The translations under genes and the position numbers were made by a program. A stretch of 24,604 nucleotides of DNA, taken from IMG/VR virus record IMGVR_UViG_3300022934_000173, positions 1 through 24,604 of that record. The stretch is one strand, 5' to 3'. This stretch comes from a virus. The first letter of the stretch is position 1; every line of letters begins with the position of its first letter. Of this stretch, positions 6,159 to 12,051 are shown one piece after another. The notes under the pieces were generated by a model. The model saw nothing but the letters and a program-made list of their open reading frames with translations, was not told the DNA's origin and searched no databases.

Positions 6159-6397
6159 CAATACAGTCCTCTCTTGATATAATCGAAAGCGATTCTAGAT
6201 GAATCGTAAAAAGCCGACGCTCTCTCTGCGTGACGTAAGGCAGCTTCGAAATCTTCTCGCTTTATCGCCTGTCTTTTCAGAACATGCTCTTCGCTGTTTA
6301 ACTCCATCAGATCATTTGTGATCTTCGACACTACCGCTCTGACCGCCTCGGCTCTCAATAGATACTCCGGCAGTTTTTCTTTTGTTTCTGCTTCCAT
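6158..6397 (-). CDS. Small helical hypothetical protein
   Basis: A 79-residue, highly charged, almost entirely helical protein (AVRAVVSKITNDLMELNSEE, KREDFEAALRHAERASAFYD). The ATG at 6397 has GTGAG about seven bases upstream; a GTG at 6406 is an alternative. Its stop overlaps the next ATG (TGATG), which supports that it is real. It overlaps the end of the cysteine-rich gene upstream by 86 bases, so one of the two may be shorter than drawn. Function unknown. Confidence 0.55.
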   Translation of the reverse strand: MEAETKEKLPEYLLRAEAVRAVVSKITNDLMELNSEEHVLKRQAIKREDFEAALRHAERASAFYDSSRIAFDYIKRGLY

Positions 6398-6509
6398 TGC
6401 ACTCACACAATACTTTTAATCGTCTGCACGTTACACATCTGCAACCGTCGCAGATTGTGTTTTTTGTTTGCCTGCCGCAGTGATTGCAGCAACTTGTCTT
6501 TTTTGCCAT
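6312..6509 (-). CDS. Small cysteine-rich zinc-binding protein
   Basis: A 65-residue protein with a dense cysteine cluster: CCNHCGRQTKNTICDGCRC then VTCRRLKVLCEC, giving at least four CXXC or CXC pairs, so one or two zinc sites (zinc ribbon or treble-clef style) are likely. The tail is basic and hydrophilic. ATG at 6509 was chosen over an upstream start at 6563 that would reach into csrA; the ribosome binding site is weak (TAGGTAA). It lies 47 bases after csrA. The 3' part overlaps the next gene by 86 bases and looks unconstrained there. Zinc-ribbon proteins of this size often bind nucleic acid; no specific role can be given. Confidence 0.5.
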   Translation of the reverse strand: MAKKTSCCNHCGRQTKNTICDGCRCVTCRRLKVLCECNGSRNKRKTAGVSIESRGGQSGSVEDHK

Positions 6510-6556
6510 CGCATTACCTACGCCGTGTGCGAGCCTGATTCCACTTCTACAAAAAA

Positions 6557-6745
6557 TCAGCACGACGTAGGATCTGCGATGCTTGGCTTATTCAGCAATT
6601 CCGCTCTCACAATGTTAGCTTCAAGCGGTGCTTTAATTCCGATCCTTGCTTTGTTGCTGTCAGTCCTTGTTACGACGACTTCTATCTTTTTTCCACACAT
6701 CTCAATGACGATTCCTTGATCTTCTTTTCTTGTCAAAATTAGCAT
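6557..6745 (-). CDS. csrA: CsrA-like carbon storage/translation regulator
   Basis: A 62-residue protein beginning MLILTRKEDQGIVIEMCGKK and continuing RIGIKAPLEANIVRAELL, matching CsrA/RsmA along its length, including Leu4 and the Arg equivalent to Arg44 that contacts RNA. CsrA dimers bind GGA motifs in hairpin loops at ribosome binding sites and usually block or stimulate translation. The ATG at 6745 gives GGAG a six-base spacing; a second ATG sits directly upstream. The frame is open further but its extension runs into the methyltransferase. Histidine 43 of E. coli CsrA is replaced by Val. It follows the methyltransferase after 19 bases. A phage-encoded copy could alter host translation or tune phage genes. 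Confidence 0.88.
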   Translation of the reverse strand: MLILTRKEDQGIVIEMCGKKIEVVVTRTDSNKARIGIKAPLEANIVRAELLNKPSIADPTSC

Positions 6746-6748
6746 CAT

Positions 6749-6757
6749 GCTCTCCTT
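6749..6757 (-). promoter_or_regulatory. csrA ribosome binding site AAGGAGAGC
   Basis: AAGGAGAGC precedes two consecutive ATG codons and decides the start of csrA. The AGGA core is also what CsrA proteins bind, so self-repression is possible. The same nine bases precede the genes starting at 9713, 10261 and 11474. Confidence 0.7.
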
Positions 6758-6764
6758 GTAGTGA

Positions 6765-7727
6765 CTAGAACAGAGCAGGAACATTCTGCTCTTTTTCCTC
6801 GGACCGTAAAAATCCGACAGCGGCATTGAAATAGCTTTCTTTCAGCTCAATGCCTACAAATTTTCTCCCAGCTCTAAGTGACCCGACACCTTCAGATCCA
6901 ATGCCTGCAAAAGGTGATAACACCACATCGCCTGGATTACTCCATATATCGACAGCTCTTTCTATTAAATCGAGCTGAAGTGGACAGATATGCTTTTCGT
7001 CTTGATCCGTCGTTGCCATTTTAAAATTCAAGACGTTAGTCTGGTTAATATCCCACCAAACTGGTTCTGCATATCTTCTCCAGATATCAATAGAAGGATC
7101 TGCCGAAGATGTCTTTCTGCAAAACGGCGAAGGATGCTGATTGTTTGATGATCCAGCTTGGCCGATATATCTGTCAAATCCACTTTTTCGAATAACTGGC
7201 TTATCGCTCATCAATCCTTCTGATGATGGCTTGCGGAATACTAAAAGATAATCCGCCATCCCTTGCCGAACTTGTGACGTGTCACGTTTGACGGTTTTGT
7301 GCAGAAGTCCGTTGTTGTTTGTTCTCTCACGCTCGGTTACTGGACACTTCCAGATAGTAACTCTCGAATGAAATACCCAGCCAGCCTGCTCGAATTCCTG
7401 AATGCAAGCACCAGGAAAGTCTATCAATCCAGTTGTTCCGTAAACATTTGCATAACGTGGAAGGTCTTTGCAATGGACGACGCAAACTCGACCAGCAACA
7501 CAAACGCGAAAAAGCTCCTCAATGCAAAATCGGTAATGCTCAAAAAACTCCTCGTCTGATGTGCAGTTACCCATATCGTTCTCGCTATCGCTGTATATAT
7601 ACAAAGACGAAAACGGAGGAGAATGAATGATCATATCAATTGACTCCTCAGGGACTTGTTTAAGAACAACGCAACTATCTCCGTTATATAAAGTCCAATT
7701 TTCTCCACTGTCTGTCTTTATTAGCAT
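6765..7727 (-). CDS. DNA methyltransferase, N4-cytosine/N6-adenine type
   Basis: A 320-residue amino-methyltransferase. Motif IV is SPPF (residues 36-39), the catalytic loop in which the base amino group is held; motif I is SPFAGIGSEG near residue 270, followed by RKFVGIELKESYF, the AdoMet pocket. Order IV then I is that of the beta class. SPP(F/Y) is more usual in N4-cytosine enzymes, DPPY in adenine enzymes, but this is not decisive. The part between, about 200 residues, holds the target recognition domain. ATG start, preceded by AAAGGAAA, overlaps the helicase stop by seven bases, a pairing that suggests a common task, such as modifying phage DNA against restriction. No restriction endonuclease partner is certain. 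Confidence 0.88.
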   Translation of the reverse strand: MLIKTDSGENWTLYNGDSCVVLKQVPEESIDMIIHSPPFSSLYIYSDSENDMGNCTSDEEFFEHYRFCIEELFRVCVAGRVCVVHCKDLPRYANVYGTTGLIDFPGACIQEFEQAGWVFHSRVTIWKCPVTERERTNNNGLLHKTVKRDTSQVRQGMADYLLVFRKPSSEGLMSDKPVIRKSGFDRYIGQAGSSNNQHPSPFCRKTSSADPSIDIWRRYAEPVWWDINQTNVLNFKMATTDQDEKHICPLQLDLIERAVDIWSNPGDVVLSPFAGIGSEGVGSLRAGRKFVGIELKESYFNAAVGFLRSEEKEQNVPALF

Positions 7728-9124
7728 TTGATTTCCTTTCGCTTTAAAAAGTTAGGCAATTCAATCTCCACTGATTCCGAATGCTTTGCTAATGATAGAT
7801 CGTCTGCAAGCTCTTTTAGATTTGCTCCTCGCATTGCATCTGCCATGCCTGATTGCATTAAAAAATGATCTGATTCCTTCGTGGCTATTGCTGATTCAAT
7901 AGCTGATTCGCTGTCAGACAAAACTATATCGACGGTAACTGGTTTAACCTGACCAAATCGCCAAGACCTGCGAACGGCTTGATAATAGGACTCAAATGAA
8001 TAACTCAGTCCGGCGAATATCTGCCTATGGCAGTGCTGCCAATTCATGCCGAAACCAGCTACGCTTGGTTTAGTTATTAGCGTTTTGATCTCACCGCAGG
8101 CAAAGTCCAAGAAAACCTGCTCTTTCTTTTTTTCGCTGTCAGTTCCACGAATTTCTACTGCATCCGGCAACTTTTCTCGCAAGCTATCCGCTTCGTAGTT
8201 TGTATCGCACCACACAATGAAGATTTCATCTTCTGCGTTGACAATTTCCGCTGCCTTCCGTGTTCGTGACTCGCATGTCAATCGCTTCTCTTCGTGAATA
8301 TTAGTTGCTGATAACCCACTCGTATTAAAGAGCATTCCATCGGGTGCGACATGCTCATCGGCTGTTACTACGTGTCGTTTTATATGCAATTCTGGCAGAT
8401 CAAATCCGGTATCTTCACCACCGATATCACTTGGCTTTCCTACACATACCGCCCAAGATGAAACCCACTTCCAGAAGTCCTTCTCGCCATGCTTTTTGAG
8501 TCGATAGCCGCCAGCTTTCATTGTGTCGTTGATGAACCACCGCGAAAGCATTTCATTTGATGGCATGATACCTAAGAAGTCGCTATGGTTTCCAAGCTCC
8601 ATTCGATCGTTTGGCGAAGGAGTCGCTGTGCAAGCTAATCGGTATCTCGCTTTTGCGTAGCTTTCAACTAATTGTCGTTTGATCTTTCCCGTGTAGTTTT
8701 TAAGAATGCTTGATTCATCTAAAACAACACCAGCAAACGTGCTCGGATCGAAGTGATGCAGTTTTTCATAGTTGACAAGGTTGATGCCGGTCACGACATC
8801 TGACTGCTTATTTGCGATCCGAACATCGACATCAATGCCGAACTTCTCCGACTCTGACTTTGTTTGCTGTCGCACTCCGACCGGACAATGCAGCACTACT
8901 GGCTTGTTAGTCTTTTTGACGACTTGCTCGGCCCAACTTAGCTGCTGTAGCGTCTTGCCAAGTCCGCATTCCTCAAACAATGCAGCTCGGCCACGTTTGA
9001 GCGACCACTCGACAATGACAGCTTGCCAGTCGAATAGATGCTTGTTGAGATCCCCGACTGGATCAAAACCGCACAACTGCACTGGCTTCCTTTTGCTGTT
9101 TATAAACTCGCTGTAAGTCCCCAC
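7721..9124 (-). CDS. SNF2-type superfamily 2 helicase/ATPase
   Basis: A 467-residue superfamily 2 ATPase. Motif I is CGLGKT (residues 53-58, ATP phosphate binding), motif II is DESS (136-139, a DEXX box variant), motif III is CTATPSPND (from 165), and the second RecA domain ends with SYYQAVRRSWRFGQ, the arginine-finger motif of SNF2 proteins. Such enzymes move along double-stranded DNA and remodel it; phage versions serve in replication or recombination, and others work in restriction systems. GTG start with AGGAAG upstream. It overlaps the methyltransferase and follows the nuclease-like gene after 13 bases; these three form a unit. The DNA here is visibly AT-richer than in the head genes. 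Confidence 0.88.
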   Translation of the reverse strand: MGTYSEFINSKRKPVQLCGFDPVGDLNKHLFDWQAVIVEWSLKRGRAALFEECGLGKTLQQLSWAEQVVKKTNKPVVLHCPVGVRQQTKSESEKFGIDVDVRIANKQSDVVTGINLVNYEKLHHFDPSTFAGVVLDESSILKNYTGKIKRQLVESYAKARYRLACTATPSPNDRMELGNHSDFLGIMPSNEMLSRWFINDTMKAGGYRLKKHGEKDFWKWVSSWAVCVGKPSDIGGEDTGFDLPELHIKRHVVTADEHVAPDGMLFNTSGLSATNIHEEKRLTCESRTRKAAEIVNAEDEIFIVWCDTNYEADSLREKLPDAVEIRGTDSEKKKEQVFLDFACGEIKTLITKPSVAGFGMNWQHCHRQIFAGLSYSFESYYQAVRRSWRFGQVKPVTVDIVLSDSESAIESAIATKESDHFLMQSGMADAMRGANLKELADDLSLAKHSESVEIELPNFLKRKEIKC

Positions 9125-9137
9125 CGCTTCAACTTCC

Positions 9138-9713
9138 TCATGATCTGTGTGTTACTGGTTTCCAAACATCAAAACCGAGCGGCGTCTGCTGCTGCTCGTA
9201 GATTGTCCTGGACGCATGATGACGCCTGAATGCAAGCGTCTTTAGATTTCGCGGATGACGATCAAACCGCATCAACTCAATCAGCTTTTGCTTGTCGATC
9301 TGGTGCCACTCAATCTTTGCCGCGTCCGACTCAATAAGTCCCTTTGGGATCACTCCCCACCACATATACTCGGACGAATCTGGATCGACTCCTGACATAA
9401 CCAAGAGAAAAACACCGAAAAACCTGACCACTCCTTGATTAGTGTCTTTCTGGCCGCAGAACATATTTAGCTTTGACAGCGTATCCATCTGAGCTGTCGT
9501 CGGCTTGCCTCTGCGAGTCTTTACCTCAATCTGCATCAATGCCTGGACTTCTCTGGTGCCTTGCTGGTCAACCGAGGTCATGTATCGATGCAGCGTTACA
9601 TCGTTATCTGATGCTGATAGTCCAAAGTCCCGACCGACGGATGGCAAATCTTTACAGTTTCGCATCCATTCGCAGAACTCAGTATCGCTTCCAAATATTC
9701 GCTCTCGTGTCAT
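9138..9713 (-). CDS. PD-(D/E)XK nuclease-like protein
   Basis: A 191-residue protein. ASDNDVTLHRYM followed by QALMQIEVKTRRGKPTTAQM matches the PD-(D/E)XK nuclease pattern: an Asp before a strand, then E-V-K on the next strand, and a Gln downstream as in VRR-Nuc-like enzymes. The predicted metal ligands are Asp37 or Asp39 and Glu63, with Lys65 catalytic. The C-terminal part is basic and of unknown fold. The ATG has AAGGAGAGC close upstream. It precedes the SNF2-type helicase and methyltransferase by a short gap, which suggests a joint role in DNA processing. It could also be an inactive homologue; I cannot prove cleavage activity from the sequence. Confidence 0.6.
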   Translation of the reverse strand: MTRERIFGSDTEFCEWMRNCKDLPSVGRDFGLSASDNDVTLHRYMTSVDQQGTREVQALMQIEVKTRRGKPTTAQMDTLSKLNMFCGQKDTNQGVVRFFGVFLLVMSGVDPDSSEYMWWGVIPKGLIESDAAKIEWHQIDKQKLIELMRFDRHPRNLKTLAFRRHHASRTIYEQQQTPLGFDVWKPVTHRS

Positions 9714-9725
9714 TTTGCTCTCCTT
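9714..9725 (-). promoter_or_regulatory. Shared ribosome binding site AAGGAGAGCAAA
   Basis: This 12-base site is placed directly before the ATG of the nuclease-like gene and is identical to those before the genes starting at 10261 and 11474. Confidence 0.65.
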
Positions 9726-9742
9726 CTCAAAATGTGTGATGG

Positions 9743-10261
9743 TTAGTCTTTTACGCTCTCTAGTTGTTCGGCCAGTTGATCGACAGTCTTATCTATCGCA
9801 TCAAAGATCAGTTGCAGTTCTCTAAGCACCTGGAACCGACGACGAAACTGCATCGCGTCTCGTATCGCTTTAGCTACCAGCAGATCCCGCGTTGCTGGAT
9901 CAGAAAACGCTTTCTCTGTAGTGGTATATAGAGTCTTGCCTTCTTCGTCGCCGCGTTTCTTTTGCACCGTGATCTGATGCGAGCGAACCGGCATCTCTGG
10001 CCGTTCTTCGTAAATGATCTCGATAGACCGCAGAAGCGTCCTTGCTTGCGTCCTGCGATGCTCTGCCGCTGCTTTCGTGTCGTCCCATTCAAAGACTGGA
10101 TGCAGGACGTGCGTCTTGCGTCTTGCCTTTTCGAGAACGTCATCCGCTGACAATTCACCACCGCAATCATGCCGGATCTGCTCAATCGCGTTGTATGCGT
10201 CCGAAGCGGACACTCCGCCGGTGTTCGCGTTATTCTTCCATCTAATATCTGTAATCTTCAT
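9743..10261 (-). CDS. Conserved phage protein, function unknown
   Basis: A 172-residue protein. Its middle holds LHPVFEWDDTKAAAEHRRTQ and ARTLLRSIEIIYEERPEMPV, a pattern I recall from uncharacterised phage and prophage proteins; the C-terminal 60 residues (RFQVLRELQLIFDAIDKTVD) are helical. The N-terminal SASDAYNAIEQIRHDCGGEL with DVLEKARRK may be a small DNA- or protein-binding unit. ATG at 10261 has AAAAGGAGAGC immediately upstream; the frame extends further into the CCNNA array but that part is low complexity and was discarded. It starts directly at the edge of the array and ends 29 bases before the nuclease-like gene. No function can be given. Confidence 0.7.
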   Translation of the reverse strand: MKITDIRWKNNANTGGVSASDAYNAIEQIRHDCGGELSADDVLEKARRKTHVLHPVFEWDDTKAAAEHRRTQARTLLRSIEIIYEERPEMPVRSHQITVQKKRGDEEGKTLYTTTEKAFSDPATRDLLVAKAIRDAMQFRRRFQVLRELQLIFDAIDKTVDQLAEQLESVKD

Positions 10262-10274
10262 TTGCTCTCCTTTT
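10261..10274 (-). promoter_or_regulatory. Shared ribosome binding site AAAAGGAGAGCAAA
   Basis: AAAAGGAGAGCAAA runs straight into the ATG and fixes the start of the 172-residue gene. It is the same module as before the genes at 9713 and 11474. Confidence 0.65.
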
Positions 10275-10290
10275 GTGCTTTTAGTAAATG

Positions 10291-10680
10291 CCAAACCTAA
10301 CCTCACCCAACCTAACCCCACCACACCGTACCTGACCTAACCATACCTGCCTCACCACACCTTACCAGACCATGCCGGACCTGACCGCACCTTACCAGAC
10401 CTTACCTGCCTCACCTCACCCCACCAGACCTCACCTGACCTCACCCCACCACACCAAACCCCACCGAACCTGCCTCACCAAACCGCACCAGACCTCACCT
10501 GACCGCACCTTACCAGACCATGCCGAACCTCACCTGCCTTACCATACCGAAACGAACCCGACCTAACCGAACCAAACCGAACCGCACCCCAGCACACCTG
10601 CCTCACCTCACCGCACCGCACCTTACCCGACCTCACCCAACCAGACCTCACCTGCCTCACCTCACCTCACCAAACCGACC
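10291..10680. repeat. Degenerate CCNNA pentamer array with CCTG phase breaks
   Basis: About 390 bp made almost wholly of pentamers of the form CCNNA (about 75 units); on the transcribed minus strand these read GG plus three bases, over and over. The two N positions vary freely. Single shortened units CCTG break the phase at 10346, 10405, 10469, 10533, 10597 and 10651; distances are 59, 64, 64, 64 and 54 bp, i.e. ten to twelve pentamers plus one tetramer. Each CCTG is followed by CCTCA or CCTTA. Longer blocks recur, such as CCGCACCTTACCAGACC near 10385 and 10503. No gene is convincing here. The minus strand is G-rich and almost free of C, so a transcript could form two-tier G-quadruplexes or R-loops. 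Confidence 0.9.
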
Positions 10681-10784
10681 CAGCGTTGCTTATGTTTATG
10701 CTTATGTAATGCTCTACCAAATACACTCGCATAAAGCCGGCTGACGCTGAGCCGCTTAACGAAACCATGCTTTTGGAAAAAGGC
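10681..10784. other. Intergenic spacer between array and upstream gene
   Basis: This 104-bp stretch is of ordinary composition. It holds three TTATGY units in a row (from about 10690) and, on the minus strand, a bulged stem-loop AAGCGGCT-AGCCGGCTT near 10736-10760 without a proper T-run, so it is at best a weak terminator. A TGGTAGAGC string recalls a tRNA D-arm but no acceptor or T-arm pairs with it. No gene is seen. Confidence 0.5.
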
Positions 10785-11474
10785 TTAAATCTGTCTAGCG
10801 TCCACTGCGATATCGGTATCTAGCTCAAAGCGTCCAAACTCTCCGCCTTTCTCTGGACGCCATTCAAGCAAGCCAGCACCGAAGCCTGCACGCTCAAGCA
10901 AAACGAGAAGATCGGACACCTGCAAAAGCTCCGCGTCTATCTCGAACGAAAGATCCGCTTTCCACTTGTCAATCTGTGGACGGTACCTGAGATCGGTGCT
11001 ACCCATACCGATTCGGCAAACGTCCTCTCTGATATGCGGATCAGTCGCTTCCGAGAACGGAATCACGCCGCTTGGATCTTCGCATTTGATAAACAGCGAC
11101 TTACGCACTAGAGTCTTTTCGATGCCAAGATCTTTGTGCGCCACATTAATCATCGCGGCTTTAATAGCGACTGCCGGAATGCCTACTTCGTCGATGCTTG
11201 TAAGATGCAAGCAGCTCTGAGCTTCTGCTTCAGGATCACGCAGTTCTCGGTCTTTGGTCTTTTTGCCTTTCTGCTGCTTCTCGCGAATCATGAGCTTTGC
11301 TTTCTCGCTCCACTTGTGCATGATGATCGGCGAGGTGCTTCTGATCGACACATCTACGATGCAACGATTGATCCGCTTTAGCTGAACCTGATCTTTGCCG
11401 TTTGCTTTGCCGTTCAACAGATCCGAAATTCTATTAGTTAATCCGTTCGTAGAACCGTTACTTGTAGCTGGCAT
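10785..11474 (-). CDS. Conserved early phage protein, function unknown
   Basis: A 229-residue protein. After a Ser/Asn/Lys-rich N-terminal 35 residues comes a globular part: STSPIIMHKWSEKAKLMIRE, IPAVAIKAAMINVAHKDLGI, DLRYRPQIDKWKADLSFEID and a Gly-rich end GAGLLEWRPEKGGEFGRFEL. This set recurs, as far as I recall, in uncharacterised proteins of many tailed phages; I know no function. The glycine-rich end resembles RNA-recognition-type or Cas7-like folds, but that is speculation. The ATG at 11474 is fixed by AAAGGAGAGC; the open frame further up crosses the terminator and is not coding. It is the first gene after the leader with the promoter and terminator, hence probably the first early product. 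Confidence 0.7.
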   Translation of the reverse strand: MPATSNGSTNGLTNRISDLLNGKANGKDQVQLKRINRCIVDVSIRSTSPIIMHKWSEKAKLMIREKQQKGKKTKDRELRDPEAEAQSCLHLTSIDEVGIPAVAIKAAMINVAHKDLGIEKTLVRKSLFIKCEDPSGVIPFSEATDPHIREDVCRIGMGSTDLRYRPQIDKWKADLSFEIDAELLQVSDLLVLLERAGFGAGLLEWRPEKGGEFGRFELDTDIAVDARQI

Positions 11475-11477
11475 TGG

Positions 11478-11490
11478 TTTGCTCTCCTTT
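11478..11490 (-). promoter_or_regulatory. Shared ribosome binding site AAAGGAGAGCAAA
   Basis: AAAGGAGAGCAAA lies three bases from the ATG at 11474 and fixes this start. It is the first of three near-identical copies in the early region; csrA has the shorter AAGGAGAGC. Confidence 0.65.
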
Positions 11491-11501
11491 AGCCATAACA
11501 T

Positions 11502-11547
11502 AAAAAAACCCCGGTTCACTTTAGCTGTCACGCACCAGTGCCGGGGT
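11502..11547 (-). terminator. Intrinsic terminator between late and early genes
   Basis: On the minus strand ACCCCGG (11547-11541) pairs perfectly with CCGGGGT (11514-11508) and is followed by seven T (11508-11502); inner CACT and AGTG can lengthen the stem by four pairs. It ends the structural operon 82 bases after its last stop. It is also downstream of the promoter at 11594-11622, so it can act as an attenuator on the early transcript. Confidence 0.85.
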
Positions 11548-11586
11548 AGGTCAAAGACCTGAAAAGTTCGTTAAATGGTGCGTGAC
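11527..11586 (-). promoter_or_regulatory. Leader inverted repeat interlocked with the terminator (pseudoknot-like)
   Basis: On the minus strand GTCACGCACC (11586-11577) pairs perfectly over ten bases with GGTGCGTGAC (11536-11527). The second arm lies inside the loop of the terminator hairpin, so both stems together would be an H-type pseudoknot, or compete. Between the arms is a small perfect hairpin AGGTC-TTT-GACCT (11560-11548). The arms share GCGTGAC with the origin iterons, so they may instead be a DNA operator. Confidence 0.6.
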
Positions 11587-11593
11587 GTTTGCA

Positions 11594-11622
11594 AAGATAC
11601 GGATCACGCAAGATCGAGTCAA
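11594..11622 (-). promoter_or_regulatory. Sigma70-like promoter for the early genes
   Basis: Minus-strand TTGACT (11622-11617), a 17-base spacer and TATCTT (11599-11594). The -35 matches at five of six, the -10 at four of six, with ideal spacing. Transcription would start near 11587, just before the leader inverted repeat. TGCGTGAT in the spacer is near the iteron core. Confidence 0.5.
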
Positions 11623-11628
11623 CACCGA

Positions 11629-12051
11629 TCAGATACTTTTTTTCGTTTTCTCGATCGCCATATTTAGCAGTTTCTTTGCCATTGCTCGCCGTCCTGACTC
11701 CGGAATCTTACGGAATAACGGAATCAGATTATCCGTTTGCTTCACTAGGTGCTCGATGATTTCGTCATAGTGCTCGCCGACGCATCCAGCGATTCCCCAG
11801 CGGTTCATCTTTGCTTCGAAGTCGCGGCATCCGCAGCCTTCCTTGTTGGCTACCGCCCAATCTGGAATTAATGACGCGAGAGCCGTTCCGACGTTCTCCG
11901 GCTTCTTCGGTGCTGGCTGTTCTCGTTGAACTTTTAGCGTCCGCTGACGCTGGCCGATCTCGTTGCCTTGGCCATCGTAGATTGCACCGCATCGGCAATG
12001 GTTTTCATCGGGATGCAATCGCCTAAAGGTAGCACCGCATTCGCAGATCAT
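11629..12051 (-). CDS. Small Cys-cluster protein at the end of the structural operon
   Basis: A 140-residue protein with two cysteine clusters. Residues 1-25 hold CECGATFRRLHPDENHCRCG, a zinc-ribbon-like CXC/CXC pair. Residues 72-92 hold KEGCGCRDFEAKMNRWGIAG then C, a GCGC...MN.WG..C motif that I recall from tail-region proteins of phages from Planctomycetota-like hosts. The C-terminal half is helical and basic (NMAIEKTKKSI). ATG overlaps the stop of the large protein upstream (ATGA). It is the last gene before the terminator. A structural or tail-tip accessory role is likely from position; the function is unknown. Confidence 0.7.
   Translation of the reverse strand: MICECGATFRRLHPDENHCRCGAIYDGQGNEIGQRQRTLKVQREQPAPKKPENVGTALASLIPDWAVANKEGCGCRDFEAKMNRWGIAGCVGEHYDEIIEHLVKQTDNLIPLFRKIPESGRRAMAKKLLNMAIEKTKKSI

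Noticed and set aside
10290-10324. Longer N-terminus of the 172-residue protein into the array
   Set aside because: Low-complexity sequence from the repeat; the ATG at 10261 follows directly on the best ribosome binding site.
10291-10680. CRISPR array
   Set aside because: Units are five bases long with free positions; there are no 20-40-bp identical repeats with unique spacers, and no cas genes.
10660-10735. tRNA-like string TGGTAGAGC on the minus strand
   Set aside because: No matching first D-arm strand in reach, no acceptor stem, no anticodon arm of correct size.
10372-10744. Plus-strand proline/threonine/histidine-rich reading frames in the pentamer array
   Set aside because: They follow only from the CCNNA repeat; any frame of it is open because stop codons rarely fit. 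No ribosome binding site and opposite strand to all genes.
11475-11531. Longer N-terminus of the first early gene up to 11531
   Set aside because: It would cross the terminator T-run and lies before the strong ribosome binding site; the ATG at 11474 is clearly better.
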